DNA from: Candidatus Zixiibacteriota bacterium
GTDB lineage: Bacteria; Zixibacteria; MSB-5A5; GN15; JAAZOE01
Length of the DNA: 22,775 nt
Assembly (NCBI GenBank): GCA_012797915.1
Contig: JAAZOE010000234.1
Coordinates: forward strand, 1-22,775
Direction of reading: 5' to 3'
Shown here: positions 14,794 to 22,564 of the stretch, piece after piece
Layout: every line of letters starts with the position of its first letter
Numbering within the stretch: position 1 is the stretch's first letter
Made by a program: the position numbers and the translations under genes
Notes under the pieces: model-generated
What the model was told of the DNA's origin: nothing
The model's database searches: none
Seen by the model: the letters and a program-made list of their open reading frames with translations, nothing else

Positions 14794-17463
14794 ATGAGGT
14801 ACGACACAATGAACGGTGCTAGTTGTCGGACGGCCGCACGCATGGCACGCGCCATGTGCCTGCTCGCACTCGTGACCGGCTTCCTCGGCGCCCCTCTATT
14901 TGCCCAACCGTATCGCGATCCGCTGACGGCCATCGATACCCGCGTTCGCGACCTCCTCTCCCGCATGACTCCCCGGGAAAAATTCTGGCAGCTGTTCATG
15001 CTGGCGGAACTGCCGCCCGAGGGGATCGTCGCCTGCCGCGACGGCGCCTTCGGTTTCCAGTTCGGTATGATGGACGACAGTGTCGACGTCGTCGCCCGCA
15101 TCAATGCCGTCCAGCGTCACTTCGTGGAAAACACCCGTCTGGGCATACCCATCATTCCCTTCGCCGAAGCCCTCCACGGCCTGGTCCAGAAAGGAACGAC
15201 TTCGTTTCCGCAGGCCATCGGCTTGGCCGCCACGTTTGATACGACTTTGATGCGCGAGGTTTCGGCCGCCATCGCCGGGCAGTGCCGCCGGCGCGGCATC
15301 CGACAGATTCTGTCGCCGGTCATCAACCTCGCCTCGGATGTCCGCTGGGGCCGCACGGAAGAAACCTACGGCGAGGATCCCTGCCTGACGTCGGCCATGG
15401 GCGTCGCCTTCGTGTCGCCATTCGAAGAGAAGGGCGTCATCACCACTCCCAAACACCTCATCGCCAATGCCGGCGATGGCGGCCGGGACAGTTACCCCAT
15501 CGATCTCGATGAACGACTGTTGCGCGAAATCCATCTGCCGCCGTTCGAAGCCTGTCTCCGGCATGGCGGTTCCCGGTCGGTGATGACCGCCTACAACTCT
15601 CTCGATGGCACCCCCTGCACGGCGCAGAATTGGCTCAACAATACCTACCTGAAAGAAGAACTGGGCTTTTCCGGATTCGTCATCTCCGATGCCTGCGCAG
15701 TCGGCGGCGCGCTGGTGCTTCATTTCACGGCGGATAATTATGGCGACGCGACCAAACATGCCCTCGATGGCGGCCTGGACGTCATCTTTCAAACCTCCTA
15801 CGACCATTACACCAAATTCATCGGGCCATTCCTCGATGGGACCATAGATCCGGCCGTCATCGACCGCGCCGTCGCCCGCGTCCTCCGCGCCAAATTCCAA
15901 CTGGGCCTTTTTGAAAACCCGTACGTGACCTCCGACCCGGCCGCGTTCGCGGCTGAACTGTCCACCCACAGACCACTAGCCCGCCGGGCTGCGCAGGAAT
16001 CGATCGTGCTTCTGAAAAACGATCATCAGACGCTTCCCCTCGATCCGGATATTGAGACGATCGCCGTCCTCGGCCCGGATGCCGACGAAGTCCGGCTGGG
16101 CGGATACAGCGGACCCGGCAACAATCCCATATCCATCCTCGATGGCCTCACCCGCAGGCTCGGATCGGAGGGAAAGATACTTCATGCCAGGGGGTGCGAC
16201 CGGGTGTCGGTCAATTATGCGACCGTGCCATCGGACGTCCTGTTCTGCACCGATGGAGATACGATACGAAACGGCCTCCGTGGTCAGTACTACGACAACG
16301 TGCGTCTCGAGGGTGAACCGGTCTTCACCCGCATCGATCCGCGAATCCAATTTCAATGGACCTTATTCTCCCCTGACCCGCAGAAACTGCCGTACGACTT
16401 CTATTCCGTCCGCTGGACCGGCACCCTGAAAGCCCCGGCCACCGGCACATATAAAATCGGCATTGACGGCAACGACGGGTATCGGCTGTACATCGACGAC
16501 AGCCTGGTGATCGACAACTGGATCAAACAAACCCGCCGCACCATGGTCGCCGATTTCGCCTTCGAAAAAGACAAAATCTACGACCTCCGCCTCGAATACC
16601 ACGAACCGACCGGCAACACCTGGTTCAAGCTGATATGGAATATCGGCGTACCCTCCGATGGGCAGAAGGAAATGGACGACGCGGTGCGTCTGGCGGAAAA
16701 GGCGGATGTCGCCGTTATCGCCGTCGGCCTCGAAGAAGGGGAATTTCGCGACCGGGCCATACTCCGGCTCCCCGGGCGCCAGGAGGAACTGATTAACCGA
16801 GTCGCCGCCACCGGCAGACCAACCGTGGTCGTGCTGGTCGGCGGAAGCGCCGTCACCATGAACAATTGGTTGGACAACGCCGACGCCGTTCTCGATGTCT
16901 GGTATCCCGGCGAAGAAGGCGGTGACGCCGTGGCCGACGTCATCTTCGGCGATTACAATCCCGCCGGACGATTACCCATTACTTTCCCCGTCGCCGAGGG
17001 CCAGCTTCCATTGGTCTACAATCACAAACCGACCGGCCGCGGCGATGACTACGTTGACCTAACCGGCCAACCGCTCTTCCCCTTCGGTTTCGGTTTAAGC
17101 TACACCGATTTTGAATACTCCGGCTTGTCGTTCGACCATCAAATGATTAAGCGCGGCGATTCGACTACCGTCCGCTTCACCGTGACCAATATCGGCCCGC
17201 GGGAAGGCGAGGAAGTCGTCCAGCTGTATATCCACGATGAACTCGCCTCGGTGGTTCGTCCGGTGATGGAACTGAAGGCGTTCGATCGCATCCACCTGAA
17301 ACCGAGTGAGACACAAGAAATACATTTCACGATAACGCCGGCAATGCTCTCCCTGCTTGACGCCGATCTCAAAACGGTGATCGAACCGGGCGCATTCCGC
17401 GTCATGATCGGCTCATCGTCCAAGGATATCCGCCTCCGTGGCATCCTGACCGTGACCGACTGA
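14794..17463 (+). CDS. GH3 beta-glycosidase with inserted PA14 domain
   Basis: The product is 889 residues with a signal peptide ending near A37 (LFAQ). The GH3 N-terminal barrel (45-370) contains K220-H221 (TTPKHLIAN) and the nucleophile D299 in GFVISDACAVGG. The second GH3 domain starts with QESIVLLKNDHQTLPL at 401 and is split by a PA14 domain (about 495-620: LRGQYYDNVRLEGEPVF, YKIGIDGNDGYRLYIDDS). It resumes with DVAVIAVGLEEGEFRDRA, where E648 or E650 is the likely acid/base, and ends with a fibronectin-III-like domain (about 790-889). The SDACAV context is closer to xylosidase-type than SDW glucosidase-type members. The substrate may be beta-glucoside, xyloside or similar. It is the last gene of the operon, 27 bases after DUF4838. 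Confidence 0.93.
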   Translation: MRYDTMNGASCRTAARMARAMCLLALVTGFLGAPLFAQPYRDPLTAIDTRVRDLLSRMTPREKFWQLFMLAELPPEGIVACRDGAFGFQFGMMDDSVDVVARINAVQRHFVENTRLGIPIIPFAEALHGLVQKGTTSFPQAIGLAATFDTTLMREVSAAIAGQCRRRGIRQILSPVINLASDVRWGRTEETYGEDPCLTSAMGVAFVSPFEEKGVITTPKHLIANAGDGGRDSYPIDLDERLLREIHLPPFEACLRHGGSRSVMTAYNSLDGTPCTAQNWLNNTYLKEELGFSGFVISDACAVGGALVLHFTADNYGDATKHALDGGLDVIFQTSYDHYTKFIGPFLDGTIDPAVIDRAVARVLRAKFQLGLFENPYVTSDPAAFAAELSTHRPLARRAAQESIVLLKNDHQTLPLDPDIETIAVLGPDADEVRLGGYSGPGNNPISILDGLTRRLGSEGKILHARGCDRVSVNYATVPSDVLFCTDGDTIRNGLRGQYYDNVRLEGEPVFTRIDPRIQFQWTLFSPDPQKLPYDFYSVRWTGTLKAPATGTYKIGIDGNDGYRLYIDDSLVIDNWIKQTRRTMVADFAFEKDKIYDLRLEYHEPTGNTWFKLIWNIGVPSDGQKEMDDAVRLAEKADVAVIAVGLEEGEFRDRAILRLPGRQEELINRVAATGRPTVVVLVGGSAVTMNNWLDNADAVLDVWYPGEEGGDAVADVIFGDYNPAGRLPITFPVAEGQLPLVYNHKPTGRGDDYVDLTGQPLFPFGFGLSYTDFEYSGLSFDHQMIKRGDSTTVRFTVTNIGPREGEEVVQLYIHDELASVVRPVMELKAFDRIHLKPSETQEIHFTITPAMLSLLDADLKTVIEPGAFRVMIGSSSKDIRLRGILTVTD

Positions 17464-17489
17464 CATCCGGCAATCGGTTCGGTTGTTAA

Positions 17490-17562
17490 CGCCCCAACGG
17501 GGCGGATTGGCTCCAGCTATTCGCCTCCGGATTATTCGCCCGGCCTTGACTAAAGTCAAGGC
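17490..17562. terminator. Two hairpins after the GH3 gene (terminator or REP-like element)
   Basis: CGCCCC AAC GGGGCG (17490-17504) is a 6-bp stem. GCCTTGACT AA AGTCAAGGC (17543-17562) is a perfect 9-bp inverted repeat. Neither is followed by a strong T-run. They mark the end of the glycosidase operon, but their symmetry also resembles dispersed intergenic palindromes. Confidence 0.5.
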
Positions 17563-17639
17563 TCCAACACCCCTCCCTATGCATCGTACGACCGGTAGGG
17601 CGAAACAATATAAACGCGATCTCATCAAATGAGGCAGCC

Positions 17640-18506
17640 ATGAAAAAACTTATGGTGACCACTCTTTTCGGCCTCGCGGCCGTGCTGGTCGTCGCGGTTT
17701 CCGGCGGTCGGGACGCCGTCGGGCAGAATTCCGCAGCCCCGGCAAACCCCCTTCCCGTCTCTCTGGCCAAATTCTATCCCCCGGAAAATCGGGCTCCGGT
17801 CTATTACCTGGCCATGCATGAATTGGCCATGCCGTTTTCGGGGGTCATGGCCGACGTGATGGAGCAGGACATGGCCAACGCCCGGGCCGGTTACGAGAAA
17901 TTCAAAGAGCAGTACGTCAGGGTCGCCGCGATGGTTCCCGAATGGCAGGCGTTGTTTCCCCTGCAGCCGGTCGATGACTTGGGCACAGCCCTTGCCTCCG
18001 GTGATCCGGGGAAAATCATGGCTTCGGGTGATGCCGTCGGCCGGGTCTGCCATCAGTGCCATTTGACGGCCACGGCCCCGGCGCAGCAGGTGTATCGATG
18101 GGACAAATTCGGCGATATCGCCGTACCCGACCCCCTCTCCAAGCGCGACGTCGATTTTGCCATGCTCATGCGGATGATGGAAGGGAACTTCGCCGGCATC
18201 GCCGGCGACCTCCAGCAGGGGCAGGTCGAAAACGCCAGGATGGCGTTCCAGGGATTTGACGCCAGGTTCCAGGCCATGGCCGGAACCTGCGAGCTGTGCC
18301 ATGAAACCGAACGCCGGTACTTTGTCGACCCGGATATCGCCGCCGCCAGAAAACAACTGGGCGAAGCGCTCAATGGGGCGTCAATCGATCCCGCGGCGAC
18401 CGGGAAACTGATGGAGACCATCGGCCGCGAAAGCTGCGCCAAATGTCACCTCGTCCATGTTCCGGCCGCTTATGCTCAACAGGTTTTCGGTCGAGGCGGT
18501 CATTAG
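17640..18506 (+). CDS. Triheme c-type cytochrome
   Basis: The product is 288 residues with a signal peptide (about 1-29). Three CXXCH haem-c sites are visible: CHQCH 137-141, CELCH 217-221 and CAKCH 266-270. Between them the chain is helical and rich in Met. Residues 60-115 form a helical stretch without haem. It should be exported and loaded with haem in the periplasm by a cytochrome c maturation system, then carry electrons, but no redox enzyme is next to it. The spacing of motifs, about 80 and 49 residues apart, suggests separate helical haem domains rather than a tightly packed multihaem core. The start at 17640 follows a weak ribosome binding site (GAGGC). Confidence 0.85.
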   Translation: MKKLMVTTLFGLAAVLVVAVSGGRDAVGQNSAAPANPLPVSLAKFYPPENRAPVYYLAMHELAMPFSGVMADVMEQDMANARAGYEKFKEQYVRVAAMVPEWQALFPLQPVDDLGTALASGDPGKIMASGDAVGRVCHQCHLTATAPAQQVYRWDKFGDIAVPDPLSKRDVDFAMLMRMMEGNFAGIAGDLQQGQVENARMAFQGFDARFQAMAGTCELCHETERRYFVDPDIAAARKQLGEALNGASIDPAATGKLMETIGRESCAKCHLVHVPAAYAQQVFGRGGH

Positions 18507-18525
18507 TCCGGAAACCGTTGCAATT

Positions 18526-18603
18526 CTCTCTTGCCTCGGCGTCCCCGCCGTCGTACCATACCGGGTATGACGGCCGGGACAGGCGACGACGAGGCAAAGA
18601 GAG
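18526..18603 (+). promoter_or_regulatory. Long imperfect stem-loop covering the kinase ribosome binding site
   Basis: The outer arms CTCTCTTGCCTCG (18526-18538) and CGAGGCAAAGAGAG (18590-18603) pair with one bulged A. The inner stem GCCGTCGTACC (18547-18557) pairs with GGTATGACGGC (18564-18574), 11 bp with one G-U, around loop ATACCG. The right arm contains the only Shine-Dalgarno-like bases (AGAGAG) before ATG 18605, so folding could hide it. It could equally be the terminator of the cytochrome gene. Confidence 0.5.
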
Positions 18604-18604
18604 C

Positions 18605-19534
18605 ATGAATGCGGACGAACAATTCGAACACCTGCTGACCCAAACTGGGCCATGCCTCGACCTGACCCGTGGCGTCTGCACCCGGCACGCCCTGTCTCCG
18701 GAACTCACTCGTATCGTCGGCGGCTCCCGGCTGATGTATGCCACCGGCGACGGCCGCATCATCAAGATCTTCCCGCCGCATGAGGTCGACTTCTTCCAGA
18801 CGGAAGTCCTCTTTTTAAACCAGTTGCACGACCGACTCCCGCTCCCGACACCCCGCCTCTATGCCGCGGACCGATTCGACGAATATCCATACGTCATCAT
18901 GGAATGCCTTTCCGGAGTTCCGTTGACCGAGGCCTGGGCCGTCCTGACCGACCAGGAACGAAAAAGCATCGTTCGGCAACTTGGCATCGCCGTCCGGGCG
19001 ATGCATGACCTGCCGGTCGACCTCTTCGCTGCTGCCCCCTTCCGCTGGCATCCCATCATCGATGCTCAGCGGGAATCATTGCTCGACAGACATCAGAACT
19101 GGGGGCTCGATTCCGCGTGGTCATCGCAAATCCCCGGCTACATTGGTGGTACCGTACTGAACGTCCACGACCACGTACACCTAGTTCCTCTCCATACGGA
19201 ACTGATGCAGGAACACGTCTTCATCGAGAAACGGGGTGGTGATTGGACCATCTCCGGCCTCATTGATTACGAACCCTCCATGATCGGCCATCGGGAGTAT
19301 GAATTCTGCGCGGTCGGGTTGTTCATCACCTGCGGCAACCGCGACCTGTTCCGTCTGTTCTTGTCTTCGTATGGATATGCGGATGCCGAATTGACGCCGC
19401 TTTTGAGTCGACAGGTCATGATGCTGCTGTTGTTGCACCGCTATGGCAACCTCCGCCGCTTCCTCGGCCTGATCCCTACGGATTTGCGACTGACTACCCT
19501 CTCCCAGCTGGAGCAGTACTGGTATGGATTATAA
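18605..19534 (+). CDS. Aminoglycoside-phosphotransferase-fold kinase (APH family)
   Basis: The product is 309 residues, cytoplasmic. The N-lobe has RIIKIF (K54) and QTEVLFLNQL (E67), and the hinge reads YPYVIMECLSGVPLTEAW, as in APH/choline-kinase proteins. The catalytic loop reads HTELMQEH (197-204) in place of the usual HxDxxxxN, and the metal-binding Asp equivalent is D221 in GLIDYEPSMIGHREYEF. So the catalytic Asp is Glu and the Asn is His. I recall an HTE-type subgroup among APH proteins, so this may be a family feature. The substrate is unknown; an antibiotic-resistance role should not be assumed. An in-frame upstream extension to 18443 overlaps the cytochrome gene and is rejected. Confidence 0.82.
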   Translation: MNADEQFEHLLTQTGPCLDLTRGVCTRHALSPELTRIVGGSRLMYATGDGRIIKIFPPHEVDFFQTEVLFLNQLHDRLPLPTPRLYAADRFDEYPYVIMECLSGVPLTEAWAVLTDQERKSIVRQLGIAVRAMHDLPVDLFAAAPFRWHPIIDAQRESLLDRHQNWGLDSAWSSQIPGYIGGTVLNVHDHVHLVPLHTELMQEHVFIEKRGGDWTISGLIDYEPSMIGHREYEFCAVGLFITCGNRDLFRLFLSSYGYADAELTPLLSRQVMMLLLLHRYGNLRRFLGLIPTDLRLTTLSQLEQYWYGL

Positions 19535-19573
19535 CGACCTCTGACATCTTGAGAAAACAAGGACTAATGATCC

Positions 19574-19993
19574 ATGACCCTCAGTGCCTTCGACGATAAA
19601 ACCAAACAGCCGCAAGATGATGACCTCGCGGCTATGTTGGGCAAGACAATTTCATTATGGAATGAACTCAAACAGTCCATCGCCGCCAAGTATGCCCCGG
19701 TGACGGCCGAGTGGGGATTCGCCTGCAAGGCCTATGGCTGGGGCCTCCGCCTCAAACGGGATAAACGAGCCATCCTCTATATGACCCCCGGCAAGGGTTA
19801 TTTCCTCGTTTCCTTCGCCCTCGGCGAAAAGGCGGTCGCCGCCGCCCATCAACAGAAACTTCCCGCGGCAATATTGAAAATATTCGACGATGCCCCCAAA
19901 TACGCCGAAGGCCGCGGTGTGCGGTTCGAAATCCGTAGTGCGAACGACATCCATCACATGGTAAGGCTGGCCGAGATTAAAATGGCCAATTAG
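19574..19993 (+). CDS. DUF3788 family protein
   Basis: The product is 139 residues and cytoplasmic. It fits DUF3788: SLWNELKQSIAAKY then EWGFACKAYGWGLRLKRDKR, ILYMTPGKGYFLVSFALGEK, and a C-terminal EIRSANDIHHMVRLAEIKM. These small proteins are of unknown function and are scattered in many bacteria, often annotated near stress genes. It is 39 bases downstream of the kinase on the same strand, so the two may be co-transcribed. The downstream neighbour is convergent. Confidence 0.85.
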   Translation: MTLSAFDDKTKQPQDDDLAAMLGKTISLWNELKQSIAAKYAPVTAEWGFACKAYGWGLRLKRDKRAILYMTPGKGYFLVSFALGEKAVAAAHQQKLPAAILKIFDDAPKYAEGRGVRFEIRSANDIHHMVRLAEIKMAN

Positions 19994-20018
19994 AAAATCC
20001 GGTTTGCCCGCTCACGGC

Positions 20019-20065
20019 GATTGTTCATGCCGGGGATTATATATGACCGGCGGTGTATGACAATC
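20019..20065. terminator. Dyad between convergent genes, possible bidirectional terminator
   Basis: GATTGTTCAT (20019-20028) pairs with ATGACAATC (20057-20065) with one bulge, and GCCGG (20029-20033) pairs with CCGGC (20047-20051), leaving a bulge GGTGT on one side and an AT-rich loop. It lies in the 75 bp between the stops of the DUF3788 and CbiO genes, where a shared terminator is expected. Confidence 0.5.
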
Positions 20066-20068
20066 GGT

Positions 20069-20806
20069 CTAGGATTGACACCTCAATAATAGACCGGGGG
20101 GCGTTTCCAGCCCATTGGCTTCCATCAACTCCCGGTCGCCGAGAATCGCCGCCGTCTCGCCGACCGCGATGATCCGGCCCCCGTTCAGCAGCGCCGTCCG
20201 CCCGCACAACTCCGCAATCATACCCAGATCGTGACTGGCGATGATCTTCGTCACGGTAATACCGTGCAACAGACCGATCAGGTTGCGCCGTTGCCGGGGA
20301 TCGAGGTTGCTGGTCGGCTCATCCAGAACCAGTATCTCCGGATCCATCGACAGAATCGTGGCGATCGCCGCCCGCTTTCGTTCGCCGAAACTGAGATGAT
20401 GCGGCGAATTCTGCTCGTACCCGGACATCTGCACCTGCCGCAATGCCTCTCGCGCCCGATACGCAACCTCGTCCGGGGCAAGGTCCATGTTCAATGGTCC
20501 GAACGCCACGTCGTCGAACACCGTCGCCGAAAATAACTGGTCGTCCGGGTCCTGAAACACCAGACCCACCGTGCGGCGAATGGCTTTGAGGTTGCGTTTC
20601 TCCATCCGCATCCCGCAGATGTTGATCACGCCCCGGCCGGTCAGAATTCCATTGAGATGCAGAAGCAGCGTCGTTTTCCCCGCGCCGTTCGGGCCGACGA
20701 TCCCCATCGTCTCCCCCGCCGCCACCCGCAGGTCGACTCCCGCCAGGGCCGATCGGCCGTCGGGGTAATCGTAGAACAGGTCCCGGATGGTAACGGCGTC
20801 GGTCAT
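20069..20806 (-). CDS. cbiO: ECF transporter ATPase, cobalt/nickel type
   Basis: The product is 245 residues. Walker A GPNGAGKTT (38-46), Q-loop VFQDPDDQLF (Q85), signature LSFGERKR (138-145), Walker B ILVLDEPTSNLDP (158-170) and switch H192 (SHD) are all present, so the ATPase should be active. LSFGE in place of LSGGQ is common in CbiO/NikO-type proteins. It energises the CbiM/CbiQ complex at the inner face of the membrane. The ATG at 20806 overlaps the cbiQ stop as ATGA, which fixes the start; a TTG at 20818 is less likely. Only one ATPase is encoded, as expected for Co/Ni ECF transporters, where it acts as a homodimer. Confidence 0.93.
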   Translation of the reverse strand: MTDAVTIRDLFYDYPDGRSALAGVDLRVAAGETMGIVGPNGAGKTTLLLHLNGILTGRGVINICGMRMEKRNLKAIRRTVGLVFQDPDDQLFSATVFDDVAFGPLNMDLAPDEVAYRAREALRQVQMSGYEQNSPHHLSFGERKRAAIATILSMDPEILVLDEPTSNLDPRQRRNLIGLLHGITVTKIIASHDLGMIAELCGRTALLNGGRIIAVGETAAILGDRELMEANGLETPPGLLLRCQS

Positions 20807-21576
20807 GCGGCCCCCCAAAGTCTGACCGTGATGGTTCCTCCCAGAAACAGCACGACAAAAAGCAGATCACCGGTCGAAAGCGCCGGTCGATGCATCGTAC
20901 AGATGTCGCCGTCGAAACCCCGACTATTCATGCTTTGATATACCCGTTCGGCCCGTTCGTATGTCCGGATGAACAACGACCCGATCATCGTCCCGGCCGC
21001 CCGCACCCGCCGCCACGTCCGCCCTCCGGCCGCCCGAGACGCCTCCGCCCGCTGCATTCGCATGACCTCGTCGATGATGACGAAGATATACCGGTACATG
21101 AACGACAGAATCATCACCAGAACCTTCGGCGCCCGCAACCGCTCCATTCCCTGCAGGAGAACCGGAAAGCGGGTCGATGCCGTCAACACGATCATCGCCG
21201 ATACGGCCAACGCCGACTTGACCGCCGCCCCCTGCACCAGCAGCAGTCCCGCCCGGTCGATAGTCACCCCCCACACGATAAGGCTGTCGCCCGGGCCGGA
21301 TTCGGGCCGATGCACCAACGGCAGAAACGCGGCGGTCAACAGCACAAAGGGGACAATCAGGCCCAGCCGTTTGAGGACGTATCTGAGCGGAATCCGGCTG
21401 AGGATGACGGTCAACAGGATCACCATTCCGAATAACCCGAAAGCCCCGACCGCCCGGTTGGGGGTGGTCACCACCAGCACGACAAACGTTAACAGGCAAA
21501 TCAGTTTCGTCCGGGGATCCAGTGAATGGATCGGGCTGTGGCGGTCGCTGTATTTATCGATAAAACCGTGCTGCAT
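20803..21576 (-). CDS. cbiQ: ECF transporter transmembrane T component
   Basis: The product is 257 residues with several membrane helices in the N-terminal and central parts (such as LICLLTFVVLVVTT and PFVLLTAAFLPLV). It starts with HSPIHSLDPRTKLICLL, the usual CbiQ N-terminus. The two cytoplasmic coupling helices that contact the ATPase are seen in AEASRAAGGR and YQSMNSRGFDG. It links substrate capture by CbiM with ATP hydrolysis by CbiO. The start at 21576 follows an AAGG-type site and lies 5 bases after the stop of the preceding gene; longer in-frame forms run back into that gene. Confidence 0.92.
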   Translation of the reverse strand: MQHGFIDKYSDRHSPIHSLDPRTKLICLLTFVVLVVTTPNRAVGAFGLFGMVILLTVILSRIPLRYVLKRLGLIVPFVLLTAAFLPLVHRPESGPGDSLIVWGVTIDRAGLLLVQGAAVKSALAVSAMIVLTASTRFPVLLQGMERLRAPKVLVMILSFMYRYIFVIIDEVMRMQRAEASRAAGGRTWRRVRAAGTMIGSLFIRTYERAERVYQSMNSRGFDGDICTMHRPALSTGDLLFVVLFLGGTITVRLWGAA

Positions 21577-21581
21577 TGCCG

Positions 21582-21899
21582 CTACCTTCTCGGCCGATCC
21601 CCTTTTCGTCTCGCCACAAACCGACCAACACCATAGGCTAGTCCAAACGTCAGCAGAGTCCCGGCCGCTCCCGCCAGCGGTGTCGACCACCAACGGCCGC
21701 CCCCACCCGGCACGCTGTAATCCGGCAGCGGCGACTCCACCAGCGGCGACTGCTGTCCGAGATCGACGAACCCTTGATCCTCTGCCACCCGCTCCAATCC
21801 GTCCGGCGACTGCGAAGCGAACGGCGACAGCAGCACCGCCACGGCCACGGCCGCCAAAAGCCCCAAGCCGATAAACCTTCGCGCCGTCATGCCATTCAT
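21582..21899 (-). CDS. PDGLE-domain small subunit of Co/Ni ECF transporter (CbiN/NikN-like)
   Basis: The product is 105 residues with two membrane helices, one near the N-terminus (FIGLGLLAAVAVAVLLSPF) and one near the C-terminus (TPLAGAAGTLLTFGLAYGVG). Between them is SPDGLERVAEDQGFV, the PDGLE motif. In Co/Ni ECF systems this subunit is the small auxiliary membrane protein, either separate, as here, or fused to CbiM/NikM. ATG 21899 overlaps the cbiM TGA (21898-21896), so translation is coupled. The PDGLE type is found with both nickel and cobalt transporters, so the metal cannot be decided. Confidence 0.9.
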   Translation of the reverse strand: MNGMTARRFIGLGLLAAVAVAVLLSPFASQSPDGLERVAEDQGFVDLGQQSPLVESPLPDYSVPGGGGRWWSTPLAGAAGTLLTFGLAYGVGRFVARRKGDRPRR

Positions 21900-22534
21900 T
21901 CCTTCTGCAACTCCAGCAGGTCGGGACGTACCTGCGCGATGAATCCCACCACCAGCACCGTGATGATCCCTTCGCCGATCCCGATTAAAGCATGCACCCC
22001 GGCCATCGCCGGAAGGGCGGCCCCGATCGGCACCGTCCCGGACACCGCCAGTTCCATCGCGCAGGCCGAGGCCGCCAGAACGATTGACATCCAAGCCGCG
22101 CCAAAAACGGCCACCGGTCTCGGTCGCATCCCTCCACCGAGAATCCTCTGCCCCCCCCGATAGAGGCCATATGCGAGCATCGCTCCGATGACGCCCATGT
22201 TGACCATGTTGGCCCCCAACGCGGTAAGGCCGCCATCCTGAAACATCAGGCATTGGATGATCAACACTATCGTCATGACCAGGACCGCCGACCAGGGCCC
22301 CAGAAGAATCGCCGCCAACGCCGCCCCCATGAAATGCCCCGAGGTCCCCCCCGCCACCGGAAAGTTGACCATCTGCGCGGCGAAGATGAACGCGGCCAAA
22401 ACGCCCAGAAGCGGGATCTGTTTTTCACCCATGACCCGCCGGGTCCTGCCGACCGCCAGCGCCGTTGCTCCCACGGCGAGGGCATCCAGCGCCACCCAGG
22501 TTTTCGTATCCAGAAATCCATCCGGTATATGCAT
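21896..22534 (-). CDS. cbiM: ECF transporter substrate-binding membrane protein, cobalt/nickel
   Basis: The product is 212 residues. It begins MHIPDGFLDT, the diagnostic CbiM/NikM N-terminus in which His2 helps bind the metal. Further signatures are GGTSGHFMGAALAAILLGP and FQDGGLTALGANMVNMG. The rest is six or so membrane helices. It captures Co2+ or Ni2+ at the outer face of the cytoplasmic membrane. It is the first gene of the transporter set, 30 bases after a partial unknown gene. No cobalamin riboswitch or NikR-like palindrome is visible in those 30 bases; regulation must lie further upstream, outside the window. Confidence 0.94.
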   Translation of the reverse strand: MHIPDGFLDTKTWVALDALAVGATALAVGRTRRVMGEKQIPLLGVLAAFIFAAQMVNFPVAGGTSGHFMGAALAAILLGPWSAVLVMTIVLIIQCLMFQDGGLTALGANMVNMGVIGAMLAYGLYRGGQRILGGGMRPRPVAVFGAAWMSIVLAASACAMELAVSGTVPIGAALPAMAGVHALIGIGEGIITVLVVGFIAQVRPDLLELQKE

Positions 22535-22564
22535 AGAACGTGCAAACGAACCGCCCCGCGCGGG

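Noticed and set aside
14896..15969. Long minus-strand open frame (357 codons)
   Set aside because: Antisense to the GH3 catalytic domain; low-complexity composition and no family motif.
20969..21874. Plus-strand open frame (301 codons) opposite the ECF genes
   Set aside because: Pro/Arg/Thr-rich translation without domains, opposite well-supported cbiQ and PDGLE genes.
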